Source of the DNA: Kuschelorhynchus macadamiae | Taxonomy: Eukaryota; Arthropoda; Insecta; Coleoptera; Curculionidae | Reading direction: 5' to 3' | Assembly: GCA_030620095.1 (NCBI GenBank) | Contig: JAUTXW010005213.1 | Coordinates: forward strand, 61,037 to 125,036 | DNA: 64,000 nt | Part shown: positions 54,713 through 64,000 of the stretch, one piece after another | Layout: each line of letters begins with the position of its first letter | Numbering within the stretch: position 1 is the first letter of the stretch | Notes under the pieces: generated by a model | The model's database searches: none | What the model saw: only the letters and a program-made list of their open reading frames with translations | Told to the model about the DNA's origin: nothing | Translations under genes and position numbers: made by a program

Positions 54713-54800
54713 ACCTTTTTGACAGTTCCATGTAACTTGACCATGACGCAATTTATTAATGGGATTTTTACAGTTTTTTTTTTAAGTTACATCTACTTAA
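54713..54800. repeat. ~112-bp tandem array, right part
   Basis: Resumes 'tttttgacagttccatgtaact' after the Penelope insertion for about one unit, then fades. 54801-55134 shows nothing else recognised. Confidence 0.5.
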
Positions 54801-55134
54801 CTTATATATGTGGCATAATAGGTAGCGAGAGTTTATTTAAATCATAGATACGGTTTTGGTCTACAAAAATTGAAAAAATAGTGTAGGTGGACAAAACATC
54901 ACACAGTGACATATAGCTTGTTGACTTGTTACTCATCTTTTAAAATGCAAGACAATTTATTTGTCTAATTTCTGAAAAAGGCAGGCACTAATTAATAATG
55001 TTTCGTGTATACAGTGTGAAAGAAAAATCGAATATCTTAACAGGTGAGAGCTATTTTAAAAATATGGCCTTACACAATTATTTATTTTATTATTTAAGAA
55101 TATTAGTCAGACCATCGACATTTAAGGATTTTGT

Positions 55135-55790
55135 TTGCAATGTAAACAAATAAAGTACTTTTCATTTTTAAAAAAAAATCTAAATTATTTGTATCGGCTT
55201 ATGTTAATGGCAAAAATGAGAAAACTACGTGAGAACTACACATCCCATGTAAACGAAATAAAAACGCTGAACAAAGATAGGCGTGAAATAGTTAAAGTAA
55301 TTAAACATAATAAAAGTATGATAATATTACAGCATAATTTCATTTTGGGAACAAAAAACATCTGTAACTTAACTAATAATCGCCAATCAACATCCAACAG
55401 AAATGGAATAGTACTAATTGTTGAAAGTTTCGACAGAGCTCTCTACGAAAAAAAGAAAACAAACAGAAAACAAACCTCTTAAACCAGGGCTCTGCAGATA
55501 TACTGGGAATAACAATGATGTTACATTACAAATAAAATAGAAAATGTCCTTTCTTCAATGAAAAACGACAAGGCATGCTTGAGGCCGCCAAAGCAGGAGA
55601 AGTCGCAGTAGTTAAAACTATATGTCTTTGAATGGAAACTATGCGCGGTCATTAAAACAACGCAGTTTTCGTGCTTATGTATAAGAAAGAGGATAGTTAT
55701 AGCAAATCTTTCAAATTTCCGTCCAAAAATTCATCCAATAAATCTTCTCTCCCACATCTATAAACAAAATTTGAGTCTTTTCTATAACTC
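55135..55790 (+). pseudogene. Non-LTR retrotransposon RT fragment
   Basis: The first 115 codons are open and match the linker between endonuclease and RT of a common insect LINE group: VIKHNKSMIILQHNFILGTK, NICNLTNNRQSTSNRNG, VESFDRALYEKKKTN. Beyond the stop, pieces continue in order: VLSSMKNDKACLRP, EAAKAGEVAVVKTICL, NNAVFVLMYKKED and NLLSHIYK, corresponding to the start of the RT (family ...MKNNKAPGEDG..., ...WNNAVIVLIHKKGD..., ...RPISLLSHIYKLFT). It is cut before the RT catalytic motifs. It is a third LINE type, unlike those at 28-31 and 34-36 kb. Confidence 0.7.
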
Positions 55791-55825
55791 TATAAGAGGC
55801 AAATTTTCTATAAAAAAAACAATTA

Positions 55826-56545
55826 ATAGTTATATCCATTTTTACCGGGAGTGCCCCCTACTTTTTTATTTTAAATATATATTTCTTCGACTATAGGATG
55901 CAGTCTAAAATTAGCTTTTTAACGATATTTCACAAGTTAAGTTTTATTTTCAAAATGGCGACTGGACAGCCATTTTTTAAATATTCAACAGTGCCACTTT
56001 ATACAATATATACAGTCATTATTTACAAAATATTTGTTTCAAATCATGCAAAAATAAATTTGGTTTTTCATTGTTTGAAACACTTCGAATTAAAAATCGT
56101 TTTGGGAACTAAGAACAATTTTTAAAGATGTGTCACATGCTAGCCTTTATTTTCAAGCCATTTATGATATATCAGGAAGGTTTTATTTAAAATAAACGAC
56201 TATTTTATAGTCTTTTGGAAAATGAAGGTTGACATGTGATACATCTTTAAAAAGGTAATTTTACAGTTTTGGTGAAACAAGAAGTTAAAAAAATAAAATA
56301 ACTCTATTATTACCCAAAACAATTTTTTGATTGAAGTGTTCTAAAATAATTAAAAATTATTTTGGACTTTTTAAAACAAGTATTTTGTAAAAAGTCACTG
56401 CATATTTTCCATAAAGCAGCAATGTTGAATTTTCAAAAAATAGCTGTCCAGCCACCATTTTGAAAACAAAAGTTAACTTTGGAACAGGATAATCCATAAA
56501 AATATACATTAAAATAAAAATGTAGGGGTTGCTTCCGGTAAAACC
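55826..56545. mobile_element. Foldback/MITE element with long arms
   Basis: Arms of about 270-310 bp (to about 56140, and from about 56270) are inverted. Landmarks: 'ttcaaaatggcgactggacagc' against 'gctgtccagccaccattttga', 'aaaatttttaaagatgtg' against 'cacatgtgatacatctttaaa', and 'accgggagtgccccct' against 'aggggttgcttccggt' at the ends. Non-coding. Confidence 0.6.
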
Positions 56546-56560
56546 AGAAGTTAAGGTTCA

Positions 56561-57637
56561 GTTGTTTTTTTCCTCTTGTGGATTAATAGAAATGTCTCTA
56601 AATTTAATTAATCTAAAATTATTGTAGTAGTAGTAGTAATTCCCTTTCATACTAGACTGTAAGGCAAAATCAGTTTGTCACTTGGGTTGATCAAAAATTG
56701 CATTTTATTAACAGTGCTAACAGTGGCACTTCTTTTTGTATGAAAAATATCATGTAGGCCGTCGATTCTATGACAACTGCAAAAAAATTTCATAAAAGTT
56801 AGTATAACTGACGCAGGACGTCTCTATTTCAATAGACAAGAGTCGATAGGATTACTGTTCTTTGACGTTTTATCCATGAATTAGTCATAAAATTATTTTC
56901 CCAAACTACACTCTAAATTTCTTTTAATAACGAGCAAGGCGACAATTCTCATCAAATGTCAAGGCAGAAAACTTTCCTTGAAAACGGAAATTCTGCCGAC
57001 AAAAACTTATTAATGCAAATAATTGAATTAATAATCATAAGTGGTATACAAAATGGATAGAAGAAACCCTAAAAATTATGAGTGCATTGTGATTAATCTG
57101 TAATTACAATAGACTCATAATTGTTAAAACATGTAACAGGTACTTCTACCCTACTAAAGAGGTATTGATCCAGAAATAAAAGGAATCTTGGACATAACTA
57201 AAAAACTTTACTTAAGTTTTTATTGAAACACATTTATCAACAAGACCTCCGAGGCATTTTATTAATGGACTTTTTCTTACGTTCAAAAAATGTTTCCATT
57301 CAGCAAATAGAATAGGCCGTGAGATTATGATATTTTTTTCCACCCCTCACACTTGAAAGGGTCGGAACACAGACGACGTTAAAAATGAAAGTTTTATTTT
57401 TCGAAATTAATTTCAAGATCAATAAAGATTGAAAGATATTTTTTTAACATATGCGAAGAAAGGGGTTTAAATAACTGAGTACTAGGTATTCACTCCAACA
57501 TACACATTTGTATCATTCTAGAACGGTGTCCTTAACGATAACAAAATTAAACCACAGATGAAACGATTTGTAAATGGAATTTAGAATCCATATTATAACC
57601 TTACTTTCATTTATTATTATTGTTATAGGTTAAGTAT
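56561..57637. other. AT-rich sequence, nothing recognised
   Basis: No feature could be supported. Confidence 0.4.
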
Positions 57638-58965
57638 CAGGGGCGTGCAGCAAGGGAAGCAATGCTTCCCCAAAAAAAATTACAAAACATCTTCTAAAAT
57701 GCAATTTTTGAAATAGGAAACCATTAATTTAGTTTACATTAAAAATGCTAAAATATTATTTTAATGTGTTGTGTGATACGTACGTCGCGTCGTGACAGGT
57801 GCGATATGGAAGACAATAATACGGACGTGGATATGCAAATACCGTCAACTTCGGCTGTCGGTAATAACGTTGAAAATGTTGGAGAATTTAGTAAGAAGAG
57901 TGTCTGTGAATGTGTGGTGTGTGTCTTAATAATAAAGGGATTTTCAACGTTAAACTTCGCTAATAAGCTTCAAATAATTTCCAAAGGAAGGGCAAAAATG
58001 AAAAACTGTATTAAACATTTTTATCCGGAAAAACAATACGAACAATTTAAATGGCTAACAGGGAGTGAAAATATAAGTAAATTATTTTGTTGACCATGTT
58101 TACTTTTTGAAAATGAAAAAGGCTGGAATAAAACTGTTTTTTTCGATTTAAACAATTTCCATAAAGCTGTAAAAAGTCACATTATGTCCAAAGCGCATTT
58201 ATAGGCCGTCATAAAACAAAAAGTCTTCGGCAAAACCAGAATTAAACACGCCCTTAATAAATAGTTGGAAATTAGTCACCGCTAACAGAATGAACTAGTC
58301 GATAAAAATAGGCAAATATTAAGAAGACTTATCGATGTTGTTTGTTTTCTCGGACAGCACGAATTGGGATTTAAAGGTCACGACGAAACAAGGGTTCAAA
58401 TAGAGGAAATTTTCAAGATTTACTTAGTTTAATGGCTAAATATGATGATTGCTAGCGTTTTTCGCGGAACGTCGAATCGAATCCAGAATGATTTAATTTT
58501 CGCTGTTGCAACCATTAAGTAAATAATTAATTATTTACTTTATAAATACAGAACAAAACCAACAAAGAATGGACCACCGGCGCAAATTGTGTGTGGTACC
58601 AACCCAAAAGAAAAATATTAAAAGGTAGGTTATAGCTAAGACTACGATATTTTCGAGCTGCAAAATGATAATATCAACCCTTTGTATTTATTCTAGGAAT
58701 ATAAGAAGCCAGTGTTCCCCGAAGTAAATATTTTAAAATTTGTAAACGAATTTAATAGATATAATACAAATTTGTACCAAAAACGTCGTGCTTTCTTGCT
58801 AGATTTCTTTGACATTAGGTTCGATGTGTATGCAGAATGTTGAGTGATGGCACTACAAATATAGTAATGACTTAAAAAATAAATCTTGTGGAATTAAAAA
58901 CTGGCTAGCTTTTTTAAAGTTTCGAGGAGGGTCCAGACCTCCTGAAACCCCCTCGCTACGTGCCT
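57638..58965 (+). mobile_element. Second hAT relic
   Basis: The left end CAGGGGCGTGCAGC and the right end (reverse complement CAGGCACGTAGCGAGG) are both hAT-like termini, around a hAT-type gene. The flanking 8 bp do not match, so the ends may be decayed or belong to two copies. Confidence 0.5.
57806..58520 (+). pseudogene. hAT-type (ZMYM1-like, DUF4371 lineage) N-terminal remnant
   Basis: From ATG: MEDNNTDVDMQIPSTSAVG, then IKHFYPEKQYEQFKWLTGSE, ISKLFC, a stop where the family has Trp, PCLLFENEKGWNKTVFFDLN, then NFHKAVKSHIMSKAH, IKQKVFGKTRIKHALNK, ELVDKNRQILRRLIDVVCFL and GQHELGFKGHDETR, FRGTSNRIQNDLIFA. This order is the TTF-type zinc finger followed by the start of the RNaseH-like region seen in hAT transposases related to ZMYM1. 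At least four stops are spread through it. The catalytic and dimerisation parts are missing. Confidence 0.75.
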
Positions 58966-59756
58966 GTGTGTGAACTAGACATACATGTATTTCAAACTCT
59001 ATAAAATGTTTTTTTTAATTTGATTGCATGCCCGAGTGTCCCACATAGTCATTTTATATTTTGGACCCAAGCACATTAAAAAAATCTAGGATAGAGCAGA
59101 TTGTTTCCATTCCTAGTATAATAAAACGAAAAAAAAGTTTTTAAAATCGGTTCTATTGGATTTTGAAATTAACCATTAATGTAAAATAGGTGTTGTTCAG
59201 TTTAAATAAAGAATATTTTGTAGCCTGATCTTAAGAAAGTTAGAAAGAAACACGTGTGTAATATCAAATGCCAAACCGTAATCCAATCGATTGTCTAAAT
59301 TATATATAAAATGGGAACGTTTCCGCATTTAGAAAATGCTAGTATGCACTGTCGATTGAGGTCCTCTTTTTTATTTCGTTCAAACAGCACACGCTATGAA
59401 TCAAATAACATAACCTAACTTAAACACGTGTGCGACACTGAACTTTAATGGTATCGATTTATTGAATTATGCATTTTCCGGGTCTATTTTTGACATGTTT
59501 TTCTACTTAACTTTATAAGCGAATAAACTTAATAAGAATTTTATTTGTTATATTTTTTTAAATAGGCGTATATGTACTGAAAATTGAGTTTTGTTAATGA
59601 AACTATTTTATTCTTTATCAGTAGTAGAAATACTTATTTCTTGGCTTGTTTAATTTTGCATTTAAATTACAACAATGACCAATAAGTGCGGGTTTACAGG
59701 AAATGAACCTGTAGAAGGTCTTGTCTCCTGTGGGCACATTCGGTACACTTTTCCGT
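58966..59756. other. AT-rich sequence, nothing recognised
   Basis: No feature could be supported. Confidence 0.4.
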
Positions 59757-59890
59757 TGAGGGTAGGGGTTGGCAAGACCGAGACTAAGCTAAGTCTCGTA
59801 CGCGACCGAGACCATACATGAGGTGAGGTGCGGGTACGATTCCCGCTTGTACCATAACGTAAAGCTGCTTCGAATTTGTCAAGAAGCTTG
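59757..59890. repeat. tRNA-like or SINE-like segment
   Basis: 'gcgggtacgattcccgc' forms a T-arm-like 5-bp stem with a 7-nt loop and differs from the polymerase III B box by one base. A hairpin GAGACT/AGTCTC lies upstream and a T9 run lies downstream. No matching acceptor stem at tRNA spacing was found, so this is not a normal tRNA gene. Confidence 0.25.
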
Positions 59891-62636
59891 GCTTTTTTTT
59901 TATTTAAATAGACTAAATCACTGACACCACTACTTGTCCAACTTGAATCGCCTCCAAAGAGTAGGCTAGGAAAAAAAATATTTTATTTCACATTCAAATT
60001 CATATCCAACGCAATTTTGAATAATTGTTTACATTAATTTGGGCATATCCGTTTTACCCTGACTTGTCGAAGAGGATTCAACTTTTAACTCAAGTCTAGG
60101 ACGTCCATTTCATTTAATTTTAAGTTTTTCATCAATATTAATTCGCAAAGTTTTAATATTTCGACGAATTATTTATCTTGTTAAACCCCGATGACGCGGC
60201 GATGCAAAAACACCCTTAAAAGTAAATAGAAATTGTAGTGCAAGGCTGGCAGTTTCATAACGGATTAACATCAAAGACTGCCAGTAGATTTCTTTGCAAC
60301 TCAGCATTCCATTTAAACTTGTCGTTTATTAGTCGCGTCCAGGTCACAAGGTCCAATTTGAAGGTATACTAGAAATGGCCGGTGTGGAAGAGGGGGAACG
60401 TGGGGGGTCTGTTTGACTCCCGTCTCAGTTTAAGGGTTAAGTTGATGTTTTAGATAAAAAGGCATTTAATGCATTTTGAATATTCAACAGTCATTTACAA
60501 ACAGGTCACTTATAAAGGTAAATGACCGGTCATTTTAGATCATTTATGCGGTCATTTTCTAAAATCTGTCACTTATAAGTAAATGATCAGACATTTTAAG
60601 ATATGGTCCAAAGTTAGGTTTTTTAAACGAGACACCTCATATATTTTTAAATAGTCTGTTTTTACTTATTAGAAACTTAAATTATTTACAACTATTACAG
60701 TACCTACTTATTCAAATAAAAAGCTAAAAACCTGTAGCATTATATTTTTCATGAGCTAAATTGTTTCATTTGGTGAACAGTTTAATTCTCGCCGATATAT
60801 ATTAGAAGTAATTTGGGTTGTCTATAAGTGGGATTTATAACGTAATATTTAATTTTAGGGTGGAAATGTCGTTCTTTTTAATAATTTGTACATAAATCAA
60901 AACAAGTAATTTACTTCATATTTATTTTTACGTTGCCATCCAGATAAAATCACAATATTTGCCAATCATTTCTACATTCAAAGCAGGTAAAGGAATTTTA
61001 TATTTAATATGAATATATCCTTTTGGTACTCTCAAGTCATGGATTCACGGCGTCGACGTCGACTTGCGTTTCTACTTTCGGTTTTCAGTTGCAGTGTTGC
61101 CGAATCGAGTTAATGATTTTTCTTAAGTTTCATGGTGAATTTGAATTTGCCGCTTCCTTTCACGAGTCACTTTACTGACTATTTCTGTGCTCGACCTTCT
61201 TGGTTGGCCAACGGTCTTCATCCCTTGGTATCGTCATTCCGGTTGGTAGTCGAGGTACTTACAACACCTCCATGTGTTGATCCGAAGAAAAATCGGGAAT
61301 CATCCCGAATATACCCAGTAGTGGTGATTTGAATTTTTGTTTCTTCGCATGGATTAACTATCTGCTTTATCTGAGAGCCAAAGTAAAGTTTGTGTTTTGG
61401 AGAAAACCTGGATTTTTATCCAGCAATCTTTGGCCATGCCGGAATCAAACGGTTTGGAGTTTTTTTGTATAGTAACTTTGGGATTTAGTTAAGGTAAGCC
61501 GCTTATAATAATTTCACATACCTTTTTTCTTCGTTTTGAAAAATGTTATGTATTTCCAAGTTTTCGTTTTTTTTTGGAGTACTAATCCATGGTTTTCCCT
61601 CTCCTTTTAGAATCCACATGAGAGTCGACTCCTGAGTTTTGGCATGCCGTACCGTACCATGAGTTATGAATTATGGTCTTAAAAAGAAACGTAATCTGTT
61701 GTCCCGCCTAGACTTCTTTATTTGATCCAGTTCTGTTCGAATGCTGTTAGTTCCAGACACTGTAACTGTTCCTGTGATTTTGAAGTGATCCTCTTTTGAT
61801 GTTTTGATGCAGCCCTTGAAGTCCTGACATCCCTGGAAGGATTTATAAAGGCCAGATAATATTTTTACTATTAATTATCCATTTTTATTATTTTTTTTTA
61901 CTACAAGCATTATTTAATATTATACATTTGATTTACAGTTTAAACGATTTATGCTATTTAAAAGTGAACTAGTTAATTAAATATTTCTTTCTAACTTTCA
62001 TTTATGTAACAATAATTAAAGGTGTTAAAATTATTAATGAGTTATGTGAACTATAGTCGACTATGGGGCTTATTTAATTTTCTTTATGAAAATATTGGCA
62101 TATTAAATTCATCCTTTTTTTACCTATTTTGAATTATCCTATTTAAATTGTACATTTGCTATATAATATATGGTGTCGTAAGTAGAGAAAATGTACCTCA
62201 TATTTGCATTTATCCTGCCTACACTCACCTAATTTTTATTTCAGTTTTTGTTTGTTATAGGAACTAGCTTAGGCTAAAGTTTATTTATTTTGGTTTCGCA
62301 GTTTTCCTTTATTAAATATATAAAAAAAACAGCGTGGCGCCCTTTTAGTAGTCTACTGGGATTATGTAATGTATTTTTTTTAAGATTTACTTTTGATTTT
62401 AAAGAACACACCAAAATTTAATAATTAAATTCTAATATCTAACATCAAAGTTAATTTAATAAAATTATTTTTCATTTACCCCCGAACCCATAGTGCTCTC
62501 CAGATAAAAAGCTGTCGTTAGCTGAGCGTAAAAAAAAACAAGGGGTATGATACGCTACAAACCTAACACAGAACTAATATAATTAATATAAATTAAACAT
62601 ATAGAAATGAATCTAAAAGTATTAATAGCTTTTTTT
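59891..62636. other. Mostly unrecognised; possible LTR fragment at 61.0-62.3 kb
   Basis: No gene recognised. A TGGCGCCC at 62335 resembles a retrotransposon primer-binding site, lying a few bases after '...aaaaaaaca', and a TATA-like 'atttataaagg' lies at about 61840. A long terminal repeat is possible, but no second copy, start or coding part is visible. A dyad with 'aaatgaccggtcattt' lies near 60520. Confidence 0.3.
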
Positions 62637-62920
62637 TTGGAAATTTTGTTCAAATTGTTGGCCGCCATATCTTACACAAGTTTCGCAAATAGTACCTATT
62701 CGCCTCAAGGCATTCAAAATAATAAATGGCCACCGCTGTAACTCTCTGAAGGCCTCTTCACTAGCGTTTTTCAAATCTTCCATTGTTTGATACTGTCTAG
62801 TATCCCCACAAAAAGAAATCCAGAACCGATAAGTCGGGTGACCTAGGTGGCTATTTTACACATCCATTGATTCCAATTCAGTGGCCTGGAAAGTTTGCGT
62901 CTAGATAGTTTCTCACTGAG
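62637..62920 (-). pseudogene. DD41D-type transposase, C-terminal remnant, copy 9
   Basis: The reverse strand reads VRNYLDANFPGHWIGINGCV (with small breaks), a stop, PPRSPDLSVLDFF (third Asp), TMEDLKNASEEAFRELQRWP, then INALRR-type sequence and GGQQFEQNF. It aligns with the C-terminal third of the other DD41D copies in the window. A frameshift lies after LDFF. The rest of the element was not found; 62921-63149 shows nothing recognised. Confidence 0.65.
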
Positions 62921-63149
62921 CTTTACTTGCTTCAAATACAGATCATTGAGTCGCTCCAAACGAACATTTTCCGTTATGGCAGGCATAACTATTTCCAGCA
63001 TCTCTAACTATTTAATTGCAATAAGGGTTTTGTCATAGATTTTTATACACGATTTTGCTTCCAAGAATGAAGCATGAAACATTAAATCCAAACCTGCCCT
63101 GCCTTTCACGTGGAAATATAACATGCTTATTTTCCTGAGAATTAGCAAC

Positions 63150-63793
63150 TGATGAGTGATAGTGTTTTTAATTAAATATGTTTTAAGTTATGCTTCTAAT
63201 TCATCACTTCCTTTGGAATTCTCGAATTTGCAAAACTGAGGTAGAAGAATGGATAAAATGTGACAACAATTATCCAGGATATCAACTGTTGAGTGATAGT
63301 GTTTTAATTAAATATGTTTTAAGTCATGCTTCTAATTCATCACTTCCTTTGGAACTCCCGAATTAACAAAACTGAGGTAGATGAATGGATAAGAAGAATG
63401 GTCGAGCGTAGGAGTAAAGTCGAAGAAGATGACACATCAGCAACCAAGCTGGTAAACGAGACTCTTAAGCAGCAGTCATTCTTCTTTTAGAGTACTTTGA
63501 GCAACAGAAATCTGCTGACTTAGTTGACATTTTAGATATACGCAAAATACGCTTGAAAATAAAGTAAAATAAAAAAAAATTAAGAGCAAACAAAAATGAC
63601 CGATTATATACATATTGTACGACCAGCTACATAAAACGGTTATGTAAGATACTGAGAATTTTTTTAGCTTCCTCTATATGTTAAAATATGAAATTTTGAG
63701 TTTGCGTGTTATATTTCGGAAATTAAATATGTCTTTCAGTTATCCGTGACCAATCCGGTCCCATAGGTGCTAGGTTATCGGGGTTTTACTGTA
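63150..63793 (+). pseudogene. Tigger/pogo transposase C-terminus and 3' TIR
   Basis: Reads TEVEEWIKCDNNYPGYQLLS, DSVLIKYVLSHAS, then (after frame changes) VILLLEYFEQQKSADLVDIL and DIRKIRLKIK with a stop. This is the acidic C-terminal tail of Tigger/pogo (CENP-B-like) transposases. A block of 137 bp is tandemly duplicated (units starting at 63154 and 63291). The 3' end 'atcggggttttactg' at about 63777-63791, followed by TA, matches Tigger termini (CAGTARAACCCCGAT). The N-terminal DNA-binding and catalytic parts are absent. Confidence 0.7.
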
Positions 63794-64000
63794 TATTAGA
63801 AACAAAGCTGGCTCTGAAAATTTTAGTTAGGCATCTTTCGCTTTATAGAAAAGTAGCATAGTGATGTGAAAACCGCAACCCTGTATCTTTCCAAATAATC
63901 AAGATACCCTGTTAAACTATCGAAATCTGGGCACCCTGTAAAAAGCCTTTTAAGACATTAGTTCCCTTTCCCTTAACTCTAGAATAAGTTACCTATCAGC
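63794..64000. other. AT-rich window end
   Basis: Nothing recognised. 'accctgtatctttccaaata' and 'caccctgtaaaa' are scraps of CCCTGTA-type ends. Confidence 0.4.

Larger units (their letters stand above)
52688..54725 (-). mobile_element. Penelope-like element 3 with 13-bp target duplication
   Basis: ACCTTTTTGACAG occurs at 52688-52700 and 54713-54725, exactly where the 112-bp tandem array is interrupted and resumes. The insert of about 2.0 kb holds a minus-strand PLE gene and a hammerhead-like motif near its 3' end. Confidence 0.8.

Noticed and set aside
61132..61332. 66-codon frame rich in Pro and Leu
   Set aside because: Short, no domain and no splice or promoter support; could be part of the suspected LTR.

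Overview
This window reads as nuclear DNA of an insect, possibly a beetle (low confidence on the order). It is very AT-rich, has spliceosomal introns, and is dominated by broken transposable elements. There are no bacterial operons, CRISPR arrays, rRNA genes or convincing tRNA genes. The only clear host-gene sequence is one exon (46049-46281, +) of a serotonin 5-HT2-type receptor. It encodes TM3 to TM4 with the DRY box and sits between consensus splice sites. No neighbouring receptor exon was recognised, so much of the window is probably intronic or intergenic DNA around this gene. Two short, phase-compatible candidate exons (467-503 and 1445-1546) may belong to another gene or be chance matches.

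Layout. 0-5 kb: candidate exons, a small Helitron, a palindromic pair of Penelope ends, and a truncated Penelope-like element (PLE) with inverted pseudo-LTRs. 5-8 kb: a dead DD41D mariner and a Tc1 remnant. 8-13 kb: two THAP-domain pseudogenes, the second still carrying an intron with a Helitron inside it. 14-19 kb: an 0.8 kb palindrome, another DD41D mariner and a nearly full-length PLE. 20-26 kb: mariner remnants, a degenerate tandem repeat, and a nested stack (a DD41D mariner inside the arm of a long-TIR element). 28-36 kb: two non-LTR retrotransposon fragments flanking a DD41D element whose 5' end is duplicated as an inverted arm. 37-46 kb: a DD41D element with a lost catalytic Asp, a Crypton-like tyrosine recombinase relic, and two abutting DD41D elements, one with an intact 361-codon transposase. 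46-51 kb: the receptor exon, a foldback element, and a hAT element with a perfect 8-bp target duplication. 51-58 kb: a tandem array split by a third PLE with a 13-bp target duplication, an RT fragment, a foldback element and a second hAT relic. 59-64 kb: mostly unrecognised AT-rich DNA, then a DD41D relic and a Tigger/pogo relic.

Three themes stand out. First, the three PLE loci carry hammerhead-ribozyme-like motifs in their terminal repeats; hammerhead motifs are known from PLEs as a class, and here one can be laid out with all three helices. Second, the Tc1/mariner DD41D (rosa-type) family occurs in about nine copies of all ages, one apparently coding-competent. Third, pure (TA)n tracts repeatedly sit exactly at the ends of these TA-targeting elements. 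I found no new multi-gene system. The most noteworthy items are the hammerhead motifs, the intact DD41D transposase, the inverted duplication that copies transposase N-terminal codons, the Crypton-like relic and the intron-bearing THAP pseudogene.
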